From Methylacidimicrobium fagopyrum (GTDB lineage: Bacteria > Verrucomicrobiota > Verrucomicrobiia > Limisphaerales > UBA11358), in assembly GCA_026225255.1 (NCBI GenBank), contig JAMFSJ010000029.1, positions 1 through 64,000 on the forward strand: 64,000 bases of DNA. Reading direction: 5' to 3'. The position numbers and the translations under genes are program-made. Below are positions 29,225 to 38,489 of the stretch, one piece after another. Numbering within the stretch: position 1 is the first letter of the stretch; every line of letters starts with the position of its first letter. Under the pieces are notes generated by a model. The model was given only the letters and a program-made list of their open reading frames with translations. It had not been told where the DNA came from and searched no databases.

Positions 29225-30436
29225 ATGAAATTTTTTACCCGTTATCTGATGGTAATGCTTTTTTCCGCCACCGTTTCCGCTGCGGAAACGGCGACGAATC
29301 TGCCAAAAGTTTTTTGCGCCGATCCAGCGGCGATGGCCGCGATTAAAACCAAGCTGGTGGTGGGCGACCCGAAATTTCAACCGGCACTCCGCAGTTTATT
29401 GGCCGAGGCCGACCAAGCATTGACGCTGCATCCGCCGTCGGTCATGCAGAAAAAAACGATGCCACCGAGCGGCGACAAACACGATTTTGTGAGCCAGGCG
29501 CCTTATTTCTGGCGCGATACGAATTCTCCGAACGGGCATTATGTTCGCCGCGATGGTCAGCGGAATCCTGAATCGAACGAAAGTTCCGACGCCGGCAATT
29601 TAGGCAAGGTTTGTTCCAGTGCCCACACGCTGGCGCTGGCATTTTATTTTACCGGCGATGAAAAATATGCGGCCAAAGCGACGGAGATCATCCGCGTTTG
29701 GTTTCTTAATCCTGCCACGCGCATGAATCCTAACCTGAATTTCGGACAAGGTATTCCCGGCGAAGTGACCGGTCGCCCTGAAGGGCTCATTAGCGCGCGC
29801 GGCCTGGTGGAATTGATGGATGCACTCGGTTTATTGTCCGCCGCCCAAGCGTGGACAACCGTTGATCAGTCAGCCATGACCGCGTGGATCGGAGACTATT
29901 TTGACTGGTTGACCACGAGTAAAATTGCGCTCGAGGAGGGCAGGGCGGCGAATAATCATGGCACATTTTACGACACTCAAGTCGTCGCGCTGGCGTTGTA
30001 TCTCGGTAAAATAGAAGTTGCGCGCAATCTGGTTTTGAAAGATCGGGAGAATCGCATCGCTCGACAAATCGAACCGGACGGACGCCAGCCGCGCGAACTC
30101 TCCCGCACGTTGTCCTTTGATTACAGCCTGTTTAATCTGCGCGCGTTGAGCGATCTCGCCAGTCTAGGTCAAACTGCCGGCGTCGATTTGTGGCATTATC
30201 AAACCGCCGATGGCCGTAGTTTGCTGAAGGCTTTGGAATATATGGCCAGTTATGCCAATCCCGAAAAAGTGTGGCCTGACAAACAAATCGGCAAGCTCAA
30301 GCGCGATGAGTTGGGCGAAATCCTGTTCCGCGCGGCGGCGGTTTATCCGAATAGCCATTTGAGCGAGGCGTTAAAATTTTACTCCACTGATAAGTTGGAC
30401 GATGATCAATTCCGGCTCTTATATCCGACGAATTGA
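29225..30436 (+). CDS. Secreted alginate lyase-family protein
   Basis: Signal peptide; AKATEIIRVWFLNPATRMNPNLNFGQGIPG...GRPEGLISARGLVELMDALGLL; AANNHGTFYDTQVVALALYLG. Confidence 0.82.
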   Translation: MKFFTRYLMVMLFSATVSAAETATNLPKVFCADPAAMAAIKTKLVVGDPKFQPALRSLLAEADQALTLHPPSVMQKKTMPPSGDKHDFVSQAPYFWRDTNSPNGHYVRRDGQRNPESNESSDAGNLGKVCSSAHTLALAFYFTGDEKYAAKATEIIRVWFLNPATRMNPNLNFGQGIPGEVTGRPEGLISARGLVELMDALGLLSAAQAWTTVDQSAMTAWIGDYFDWLTTSKIALEEGRAANNHGTFYDTQVVALALYLGKIEVARNLVLKDRENRIARQIEPDGRQPRELSRTLSFDYSLFNLRALSDLASLGQTAGVDLWHYQTADGRSLLKALEYMASYANPEKVWPDKQIGKLKRDELGEILFRAAAVYPNSHLSEALKFYSTDKLDDDQFRLLYPTN

Positions 30437-30619
30437 CGCGCCTCCCTACCTGATATTCTTACTGTCATTGAATTGAATCGCTTCTCAAAAGTATATTCAA
30501 AAAAATTTATAGCTATAGCTCTAGTCCTTCTATCTGATAGTTATCGCAACTTGAGATGATAAAAATGCGACCAGTAATATCGCATCAAACGACTAGTTTG
30601 ATCTAATAAATCGAAGTTC

Positions 30620-30635
30620 TTACCCGAACGGGTAA
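30620..30635. promoter_or_regulatory. Palindromic operator candidate TTACCC-gaac-GGGTAA
   Basis: Perfect half-sites; upstream of the GH128-like gene. Confidence 0.55.
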
Positions 30636-30783
30636 TTGTCTGATCGGTAAAAGTATTGTAGTCTCCTAAGTGAACCACATGAAGAAAACTACGCATCGTC
30701 GCGTAGGAAAACTGTCTTCATATGCCCGGACTGACAAGCCTTCTTGGTTGACAATCCTTAACGAAAAACAAAAAAACAAAAAC

Positions 30784-31584
30784 ATGAAAAAATCCAATAA
30801 ATACAGGTCATTAATCGTGTTAAGCAGCTGTGTTGCGTTGCTGGGAGCTACTTCGGTAGCCAATGCGGCCTATAAAGGCACGGCGGGCCAGTGCGCCAAT
30901 GCCAATAAAGTGAACGCTACGTGGACATATAATTGGGGTTCCAGCGCCCCGAGCAACCTTCCGGCCGGAGTTCAGTTTTATCCCATGTGGTGGGGTTATT
31001 ATGGAGCGACTCAGGCACAAGATACGGCCGCTCTTACCGCGCTTAAAAATGCCGGCTATGGGGTATTACTGATGTATAATGAACCCGACAGCAGCAGTCA
31101 GGCTAACTTGACCGTGGCTTATGCCTTGCAAGGTTACACCCATGCCAGTGTGGCGGCTAACTCATTGGGCTTTGGTAATCTTATCTCACCCGCTTGCGCT
31201 GATGATAACAGCACCTGGATGCAACAATTCATGGCATCCGTTAAATCACAAGGGCTATTGTGTCATGCCGTAGCCATTCATTGCTATCAAAGCAGCGCCT
31301 CTTCTTTTTTGAGTTACGTTGATGGCATCCATAGTCGTTACGGCTATAACGTCTACGTCACTGAGTTTGCGCCGACCGACTGGCAGACTCCGACGACGAT
31401 CACCGTCGCTAACTGCCAATCCTTCATGGCTACCGCGGTTCCAGGATTGAAGAGCCGTGGTTATGTGCTCGATTATTCCTGGTATTGCGGAACGTTACCG
31501 GGAACCGGCGTATTACAAACGGCCGCATTATTTGATTCGTCGGGTAACCTCACGACGTTAGGCACCCAGTATAAAACCTATTAA
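30784..31584 (+). CDS. Secreted Asl1-like/GH128-type glycosyl hydrolase
   Basis: Signal peptide; WTYNWGSS...FYPMWWG...LLMYNEPDSSSQANLT...AIHCYQSSASSFLSYVDGIHSRYGYNVYVTEFAPTDW. Confidence 0.83.
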   Translation: MKKSNKYRSLIVLSSCVALLGATSVANAAYKGTAGQCANANKVNATWTYNWGSSAPSNLPAGVQFYPMWWGYYGATQAQDTAALTALKNAGYGVLLMYNEPDSSSQANLTVAYALQGYTHASVAANSLGFGNLISPACADDNSTWMQQFMASVKSQGLLCHAVAIHCYQSSASSFLSYVDGIHSRYGYNVYVTEFAPTDWQTPTTITVANCQSFMATAVPGLKSRGYVLDYSWYCGTLPGTGVLQTAALFDSSGNLTTLGTQYKTY

Positions 31585-31610
31585 GCCGTTTATTTAGGAC
31601 TGCATTTAAC

Positions 31611-31648
31611 AGGCTCTCGGCAGGTTTCTGCTGAGAGCCTTTTTATTA
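31611..31648 (+). terminator. Rho-independent terminator after GH128-like gene
   Basis: AGGCTCTCGGCAG-gttt-CTGCTGAGAGCCTTTTTATT. Confidence 0.9.
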
Positions 31649-31708
31649 TTAGCCAACCACCTTAAAAGATTGGACGCCATTCAAAGATGAACGGCCAGAT
31701 AACCTTAA

Positions 31709-32449
31709 TCAATGCGCCGCCACCGTATTAGTTCCGGCAGGTGTGTAAAAACTGAGTAACTCAACTTGAAATATTAAAGTGCTGTTAGGGGCAATTTGCG
31801 GCGGACCCAGTTCACCATAGGCAAGGCTGGGTGGAACAAACAACTCCCATTGATCGCCCGCCTTCATCATTTGCAGCGCTTCCGTCCAGCCGGGGATGAC
31901 ATCGGTGACTTTGAAAGTTGCGGGCGTGCCGCGTTTGATAGAACTGTCAAATACCGATCCATCGATCCGACTGCCAACATAATGGACTTCTACAATATCA
32001 CCTTTTTTGGGTGAAGCGCCGGCGCCGGATTTTATGATTTTGTATTGTAGTTCGGCCTTGAAACCATCGGCGAGCGTTACTGACTTTATTTTGATATCGG
32101 CTTGTTTGGCGTTGGCGGCGAGAAATTCCTGGCCTTCTTTGAGATCTTTTACAGCGGCAACTTTTCGTCGGCTCATTTCTTGGGCTTCAAGATACACGCT
32201 CAATTCCTTGATGACGGCCTTTTGCTGGTCGGTAGTCAGGGCGGATTTGCCAGCCAAGCTGTCCTGCATGCCGGCGATGAAGGATTTCTGGTCAATGTCG
32301 AAATTCTGTTGCTGGAAAGTAGAAACCGTATCCATGCCGAAAGCATAGTTAATGATCTGGTTCCGGTCCGTCACATCCAACTTGTTTTGAGCCAACGCAG
32401 AGTTCACGGCAAAGCCAAAGGCGACGGAAAAAAGCAAATGTGATTTCAT
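31709..32449 (-). CDS. FKBP-type peptidyl-prolyl cis-trans isomerase with N-terminal FKBP_N domain
   Basis: GDIVEVHYVGSRIDGSVFDSSIKRGTPATFKVTDVIPGWTEALQMMKAGDQWELFVPPSLAYGE. Confidence 0.92.
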   Translation of the reverse strand: MKSHLLFSVAFGFAVNSALAQNKLDVTDRNQIINYAFGMDTVSTFQQQNFDIDQKSFIAGMQDSLAGKSALTTDQQKAVIKELSVYLEAQEMSRRKVAAVKDLKEGQEFLAANAKQADIKIKSVTLADGFKAELQYKIIKSGAGASPKKGDIVEVHYVGSRIDGSVFDSSIKRGTPATFKVTDVIPGWTEALQMMKAGDQWELFVPPSLAYGELGPPQIAPNSTLIFQVELLSFYTPAGTNTVAAH

Positions 32450-32476
32450 AGGTTAGGTTGAAATTGCTCGCTTAGT

Positions 32477-33232
32477 TCAATGTTCTTCCGGAGTGGTCGC
32501 TGTGGCTGGCTTTGGTTTAGAGAAATTGATCAGTTCCAATTGATAGATCAATATTGTATGGATGCCGATCTCCGGGGGACCATAGTCGGCGTAGGCGAGA
32601 CTGGGCGGAATATATAACTCCCATTTATCGCCGGGCTTCATCATTTGCAAGGCAGCCGCCCAGCCGGGGATGACATCGGCCATATTGAACGTCGCGATGT
32701 CGCCATTTTTTATCGAGCTATCGAATAGGTCAAAAGGCGTGCCATCAATCAAAGTCCCTTGGTAGCGCAAATGGATGGTATCTGCTTTATCCGGTGAAGT
32801 GCCCGGTGGTCCAGAATGGAGGATTTTATATTGCAGTTCGGCCGACGATCCATCGGGTAATATGACTTTTTTAATTTTCACGCCCGCTTTGCCGGCGTTC
32901 GCCGCGAGGAATGCCAAGCCTTCCTGGCGATGCACTTCGCCCGCCGCCTCTTTTTTAGCGACGGCTCGGGCCAGAATGTCGGCTTGCATTTTTTGCAACG
33001 CCAGTTGCTTATTTTGGGGAGTAAGGATGGCTTTACCGGATCGCATGTCAGCCATGCCCAGGGCAATCATCTTCAAATCGATTTCAAATTCATCTTGTTT
33101 CAGCATGGTCGCTATCTGCGCGCCCAAGGCATAGCTAATCTGACTTGAATTTGTCGGCGCCGATAAGTCTTGGGTAAACCCATAGTTAACAAAAAATCCG
33201 AATACCAGAGTATAAATAAAGCAGAATTTCAT
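32477..33232 (-). CDS. FKBP-type peptidyl-prolyl cis-trans isomerase (tandem paralog)
   Basis: ADTIHLRYQGTLIDGTPFDLFDSSIKNGDIATFNMADVIPGWAAALQMMKPGDKWELYIPPSLAYAD. Confidence 0.92.
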   Translation of the reverse strand: MKFCFIYTLVFGFFVNYGFTQDLSAPTNSSQISYALGAQIATMLKQDEFEIDLKMIALGMADMRSGKAILTPQNKQLALQKMQADILARAVAKKEAAGEVHRQEGLAFLAANAGKAGVKIKKVILPDGSSAELQYKILHSGPPGTSPDKADTIHLRYQGTLIDGTPFDLFDSSIKNGDIATFNMADVIPGWAAALQMMKPGDKWELYIPPSLAYADYGPPEIGIHTILIYQLELINFSKPKPATATTPEEH

Positions 33233-33240
33233 GAGTTTAG

Positions 33241-33927
33241 TTAGGGATCAACCGTTGGGGTTTCTTCCGTTGGCGTCATGGACGTGGCGGGCAGAAGGTC
33301 GGCCCGTGGATCATTCTGGCTTTTATAATAGGCCCGTTGAGCTTCAATCATCAGAATGCGTTCATCCGGGGTTTTATTACGGAACGGTTCACCGGCTGAT
33401 GATGGATCCGAACCGCCGCCGAGATAGTCTGGCATGCGGCTACGTTCAAAGTCGGCGGGATGAAAATCCGTTTTAGCCACGGGCGGAACGTCGGCAAAAA
33501 CAATGGCCAGGCTATTTGAAGCCCCGACCAGAGAAATATCTTGCATCACTCCGTGATTATTGAAGGTGACTCGCTCGGCTTGATAGTTGATGTGACAGAC
33601 TTCGATATTATCCTGACTTTGTCCTTCATTCAAAAGGTAGGTGTTTTGGCCGATTGCCCGACCTGGCAGATTCGGATCGTTGACTTTGAATAAGACCTGC
33701 CTCGGTCCCAGAATCGACATGATGCCGGTAAGTGTAATTTGGGGCGGCGCCAGAGCCGTTGGCGTTTCAATCACGGCGGTTGCCGCCGGTTTTAAGTTAA
33801 AAATATTATGAGCAGCAATGGTCGCGTAAGCATGGTCGGTGTCGACCGTATCATTCGTGCGGCTGACGGCATTCAACGCGCTCAAGCCGATGGCGATAGC
33901 AATGATTAATGGTTGCTGGCGTTTCAT
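33241..33927 (-). CDS. Hypothetical exported protein at head of FKBP operon, possibly GspC/PilP-like
   Basis: N-terminal signal/TM; ITLTGIMSILGPRQVLFKVNDP...YLLNEGQSQDNIEVCHINYQAERVTFNNHGVMQDISL resembles small secretion-pilot folds; weak. Confidence 0.45.
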   Translation of the reverse strand: MKRQQPLIIAIAIGLSALNAVSRTNDTVDTDHAYATIAAHNIFNLKPAATAVIETPTALAPPQITLTGIMSILGPRQVLFKVNDPNLPGRAIGQNTYLLNEGQSQDNIEVCHINYQAERVTFNNHGVMQDISLVGASNSLAIVFADVPPVAKTDFHPADFERSRMPDYLGGGSDPSSAGEPFRNKTPDERILMIEAQRAYYKSQNDPRADLLPATSMTPTEETPTVDP

Positions 33928-34033
33928 GGTTAGGAAATAGCCATCACGGTAAGCAAGTCAGCGATGAATGCTTACAAATGATATCTAAGTCGTGGATCAA
34001 ACCTTTTGTGACAGGTTACGGAAGATTCGTCAA

Positions 34034-34049
34034 TTACCCAGAAGGGTAA
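34034..34049. promoter_or_regulatory. Palindromic operator candidate TTACCC-agaa-GGGTAA
   Basis: Perfect half-sites, about 107 bp upstream of the minus-strand FKBP operon start (33927). Confidence 0.55.
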
Positions 34050-34207
34050 TCGAGCGTAAAAGAGATTAACAACGCGTCTGGATATAATGCCGAACTATCC
34101 TTACTACGGATGGTCGCTACGATATGAGGCCGAAGATAGGGGCTTTAATTTGGAGTTGGCACCGACTGTGTGCCGGGCAGGGTGCCGGTTTTCACTATCA
34201 ACTTACG

Positions 34208-37200
34208 TTACGGCGAGACGACGCGGTAGAAACGCATGGGCTGGCCGGTGAGGTTGTTAGTTTCAGTGAACGTGGCCGGGCTGTTCTGGAATATTCCGGT
34301 CGCGATGATTTCCCAACTGGCAGTAGCGGCGAGATTCGTCGTGGCGAGCACGGTGTAGGATTGTCCGGTCGGGCCGCTAAAATTGAATTGGAAATTTCCG
34401 TTGGTCGCCAACGCGTTGAAGAAAATCGTGGGCGCAACTAGCGGCGTGATTTCAACCCGGCCAAGAAAACGGCGCACAAACGCACTGTCCGTCCCCACCG
34501 TGACGGTCACGTCATAAAAACCGTTATTCGTTTCGCTCCCGATAGTGACGCTATTGGTCGCGTGCGCGCTCACATAGTAAGACACCGCCGCATTAGTCGT
34601 GTAGCCGTTGGTGAGAGCGAATATAAGAGCTGAAGCGGAAGGGTTTTCCAGCGCAATGCCCAGACCGCCCGTGAACGTATCGAGCGTGGAAACGGCCTCG
34701 ATTTTTTGCGCGTCAGACGCCAAGTTGCCAGCGAACCGGCGTTGAAATCCGTTGGGTCCGTAGCAACTGAAATCGTATTTGCCGTTCGTTGAAACATTGA
34801 AGGTCGTGCTGACGGGCGTCGCGTTGGGGACATCGAACGGCTGGGGCGGGTTGTCGCTGGCGGTGTTGGGATAAACTCCAAAATGAACCGAAGCCGCGCC
34901 CGCATTGGTCATGATGAGAGTGAACGTGTTCGCGTTGGAATTCAGCAGGCAAAAGGCGTTGGGCTGATACGGCAGCGCCAGCGGCGTGAGCGTGCCGGCT
35001 TCTTGCTTCGGAACCGTTTGCACGGTGGGCACCGTCGGCGTTGTGCCGTCGGCGCAAGTGATGCCGGTGACATCCGTAAAGGACGCGGCGGGATAGTCAA
35101 AATTCGGATGGGCGAAATCAAAGGCGCTCGTGAGGTCACCGCAAACTTGCCGCCGCCACGCACTGATGTTGGGATCCATGACGCCCGTCCAGGCTTCCAG
35201 AAAGCGGATCGTCGAAGTGTGATCAAAGACCTGCGAACAGATGCGTCCGCCGCGGGTCCAGGGCGACGCGATGATGGCGGGCACGCGCACGCCCAGACCG
35301 ATCGGCAAATTACCGATGAATTCATCCGGGGTTCCCAGCGGCGGGATGATCGGCATGGCGTGATCGAAAAATCCGTCGTTCTCATCATAATTCACAATGA
35401 ACACCGTAGATTTATAAATATCCGGATTCCCCGCAATGGCATCGAGCAGCGCTTTCGTGAGCATCTGGCCATTCGCGGGCGAATATGGCGGATGTTCCGT
35501 ATATTCATCAGGTCCAATAATCCACGAGACGCTCGGCAACGTGTTGCTCACGACATCACCTTCAAATGAATCAATCAGGGCAGCGACATTCGCGCTCGTT
35601 ATCAGGCCGCGGTTGTAGAGTGGATTTCCCGCCTTCGCCGTTTTGTAAACAGCGAATTGCCGCATCACATTGTCGGAATTTTCCCCGGCGACCTGATAAA
35701 TTTTCCAGCTCACCCCGGCCGTCTGCAACAGTTCCGGATAGGTTTTCCAAGTGAAACCATTGGCGGGCGACCTGTTGTCAATTTCCGGTCCGCCGCCGGT
35801 GCTGTGCGGATCAATCATGCCCGTCATGAACGTCATGCGGTTGGGGAAAGTGCAAGAAATCACCGACGCGTGATATTCATCGCAGACGGTATAAGCATCC
35901 GCCAATTCATAATAATACGGCAAGTCAGCGCGGTTATAATAGGTCATGGTTTCCGCGCCTTTATTCGGCACCCATTGATCGTTCAGGCCGTTGTTAAAAG
36001 TGCTGTGCGTGACCGGCCAGCTGTGGTTCAGGTCGGTGAGGCACTGCAGGTTGGTGTGAAAGGGTAATTCGTAAGTCGAACCCGTTGGCTGGTAAAACGC
36101 ATTTAAACCGTTGGTGAAAATCAAAACGTTGCGGTCGTTGAAACCACGCCCGCCGTGCAACGTGCCAAAGTAGTGATCGTAAGAACGATTTTCATTCATT
36201 AAAAAAACGACGTGCCGCACATCGGAAATCGTGCCGTTGAGCGCCAGGTTGGTGACCACCAATTTCAACTGCGTGCCGGCATCTACCAAGCGGGCAGTGA
36301 AACCGTAGCATGATAAACCCGGCGGTTGGGTGAGCGTGAAGGCGCCCGGGCCGGTTTTCGCGCCGTGTTGCAGCAAAACGTAAGTCGCGGCGTTCGTCAG
36401 CGAAATCGTGCCGGCAATCGTAATGTTCACCACGCCGTTCAACGTCAACGCATTGACCGTCAACGGTGCGTTGGGCTGAAGCGCGAGCGAACTGCCCGCC
36501 GCAAGCAGAACTGGTTGGATGATGGTGCCCGTGCCCGCCAGGGTGCCGCCGGCTTGCACCGTCACGCCGCTCAGGCCCAACGTGGTGTTAAGGACGAGCG
36601 TGGCGTTGCTGAGGTTGACGCCGCCGGTGAGATCATTGTCGCCGCTCAACGTCAACGCCCCGCCGCCATTCACTGTCAGCGCGATGGCGTTCCCGCTATT
36701 TTGCAACCCGCCGGCAAAAACTGTGTTCGTCGTTTCGTTCACCGTTAGCGTCGTCGCGCGACCGGAATTATTCACGGCGCCGTTGCCCGAGAGATTGTTG
36801 ATCACGCCATTGAAGCCCGCCAAATCCAGCGTGCCGTTCACCGTGACGTCGCCGGAATTGTTTCCGCCGGGAATGGCATTGACCGCGCCCAACGCCAGCG
36901 TTCCTTGGGCAATGAGCGTGTCGCCGGTATAATTATTCGTCGTCGCGAGCGTCCATTTTCCACTGCCTTGTTTCGTCAAACTCGTGCCACCGGAAATATT
37001 TCCGCCGCCGCTGAAAATGAAATCATGCGCGCTGTTCGTCACGGTCACCGCCGCCGGCGAAACGGCTGCGGCCAGGTTCACGACGAAATTGGACGCCGCA
37101 TCGTTAAAGAAAACCTGGTTGCCGTCCGCATATTTTATCCGCGTGCTGCTGTTCGTGCCGACCCAGATCGTGGCGCCGGATAAATCCCAATTATTTTGCG

Positions 37201-38347
37201 GCGCCCCGACCCAGGTCAGCGAATCGGGCGGCGGCGACGGAATGAAAACGAACGACGCGACGTTGTCGCTGGACGGCAGCGTTTGCAAGGTCGGCGCAAA
37301 ACCCGCTGTGAGGTCGCGGGTCTGGATGTCCCAGCCATCGCCGTTCAACTGATAACTCACGACGTTATCACTATTGTTACTGCCGCCCGACTCCGCTGAA
37401 ATGAGCAACACGCCCGCCGCCGGATTCACCCCCGGAATGCTCAAGTGATAAGTGCCCACGCCGGAGCTGACGACCTTGAACGGTTCGCTTTGCAGCGCGA
37501 TGGCCGCATTGCCCAAAAACTTTCCTGCGACGACCGTATGATTCGTCAGCGGCACGCAGACGAAAGCGATATAATCCTGTTCCGTGCCGCTGCCATTCAC
37601 ATTGTCGTCATGACAAAAAACCGTCCACGTGCCGTTCGTATTCGCGGCGGACAAAGCAAAATTCGCCTCGTTTTTACCACCGACCACGAGCAATACCGCA
37701 TTGCTGCGCGAATCCATTCCCAACGCCCGCAAATCCACGGTCGTCTTGCCGCCGCCGTTATCCACCACCTGCGTGCCGAGATGGAGATTGGGATGGCCGA
37801 TGAAATTATTGTTCGCGCCACTGTTCACGCCGTTGGAATTATTCAGCCAGCCGCCATACCAGCCGTCGGCATAGGGAAAATAAGCCGCCGAGACATTGAA
37901 ATTATATTCGCCATTATTGGGCATTTGAAAAACGGGAATCCACCACTGACCGCTCGAGCCGGGTGACGTGGTGGCGCCGCTATCAATCGCGCTCGTGCCG
38001 TAATTCATGCCGTAATACGCGCCGGATTCGCCATTGTCGCGCCCGTTTTGATCAATCGAACTGATCAAAATGCCGTTGGTCACGTCGTCCGTCGCGCTGG
38101 CACCGATCTGCACATAATAATCCGCGCGACTCGATTGGGTGCCGTTGATGACGCGAAAATCATTAATGGAAACGGGTGTTGAAAGCGTGACCGACGCAGC
38201 GGTATTGCCGGTGTCATTCTGCACGACGTTGATGTTCGCCGCAGAAATCTGATTCGTGCCCGAAACCGCTTGCGCCGAGGGCAACGCCGCCAGCAAAAAA
38301 ATACCCGCAAGCCCGACCGTAACCTTTAGATGAGATTTGAGTTTCAA
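34208..38347 (-). CDS. Phospholipase C/acid phosphatase-family phosphoesterase fused to autotransporter-associated beta-strand repeats
   Basis: Signal peptide; PATR-like GGNISGGTSLTKQGSGKWTLATTNNYTGDTLIAQGTLALG; then RHVVFLMNENRSYDHYFGTLHGGRGFNDRN...FIVNYDENDGFFDHAMP...TSTIRFLEAW. Confidence 0.85.
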   Translation of the reverse strand: MKLKSHLKVTVGLAGIFLLAALPSAQAVSGTNQISAANINVVQNDTGNTAASVTLSTPVSINDFRVINGTQSSRADYYVQIGASATDDVTNGILISSIDQNGRDNGESGAYYGMNYGTSAIDSGATTSPGSSGQWWIPVFQMPNNGEYNFNVSAAYFPYADGWYGGWLNNSNGVNSGANNNFIGHPNLHLGTQVVDNGGGKTTVDLRALGMDSRSNAVLLVVGGKNEANFALSAANTNGTWTVFCHDDNVNGSGTEQDYIAFVCVPLTNHTVVAGKFLGNAAIALQSEPFKVVSSGVGTYHLSIPGVNPAAGVLLISAESGGSNNSDNVVSYQLNGDGWDIQTRDLTAGFAPTLQTLPSSDNVASFVFIPSPPPDSLTWVGAPQNNWDLSGATIWVGTNSSTRIKYADGNQVFFNDAASNFVVNLAAAVSPAAVTVTNSAHDFIFSGGGNISGGTSLTKQGSGKWTLATTNNYTGDTLIAQGTLALGAVNAIPGGNNSGDVTVNGTLDLAGFNGVINNLSGNGAVNNSGRATTLTVNETTNTVFAGGLQNSGNAIALTVNGGGALTLSGDNDLTGGVNLSNATLVLNTTLGLSGVTVQAGGTLAGTGTIIQPVLLAAGSSLALQPNAPLTVNALTLNGVVNITIAGTISLTNAATYVLLQHGAKTGPGAFTLTQPPGLSCYGFTARLVDAGTQLKLVVTNLALNGTISDVRHVVFLMNENRSYDHYFGTLHGGRGFNDRNVLIFTNGLNAFYQPTGSTYELPFHTNLQCLTDLNHSWPVTHSTFNNGLNDQWVPNKGAETMTYYNRADLPYYYELADAYTVCDEYHASVISCTFPNRMTFMTGMIDPHSTGGGPEIDNRSPANGFTWKTYPELLQTAGVSWKIYQVAGENSDNVMRQFAVYKTAKAGNPLYNRGLITSANVAALIDSFEGDVVSNTLPSVSWIIGPDEYTEHPPYSPANGQMLTKALLDAIAGNPDIYKSTVFIVNYDENDGFFDHAMPIIPPLGTPDEFIGNLPIGLGVRVPAIIASPWTRGGRICSQVFDHTSTIRFLEAWTGVMDPNISAWRRQVCGDLTSAFDFAHPNFDYPAASFTDVTGITCADGTTPTVPTVQTVPKQEAGTLTPLALPYQPNAFCLLNSNANTFTLIMTNAGAASVHFGVYPNTASDNPPQPFDVPNATPVSTTFNVSTNGKYDFSCYGPNGFQRRFAGNLASDAQKIEAVSTLDTFTGGLGIALENPSASALIFALTNGYTTNAAVSYYVSAHATNSVTIGSETNNGFYDVTVTVGTDSAFVRRFLGRVEITPLVAPTIFFNALATNGNFQFNFSGPTGQSYTVLATTNLAATASWEIIATGIFQNSPATFTETNNLTGQPMRFYRVVSP

Positions 38348-38489
38348 AGCGATTGAATGAATAAAACCAAAGCATGAAATTTGCCGCCCCTAAACTCAAT
38401 CGGTGAAGATGTTCAAATCCCGTCAACTTTCGCCGTCCGCCACCGTTTTGCGGGCATCCCTCGAACCGTCTGGCGGGTTCGCCCGACAG

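Noticed and set aside
34883-35569. Long plus-strand ORFs opposite the phosphoesterase gene (for example 228 aa)
   Set aside because: Arg-rich shadow ORFs antisense to a clear coding sequence in GC-rich DNA.
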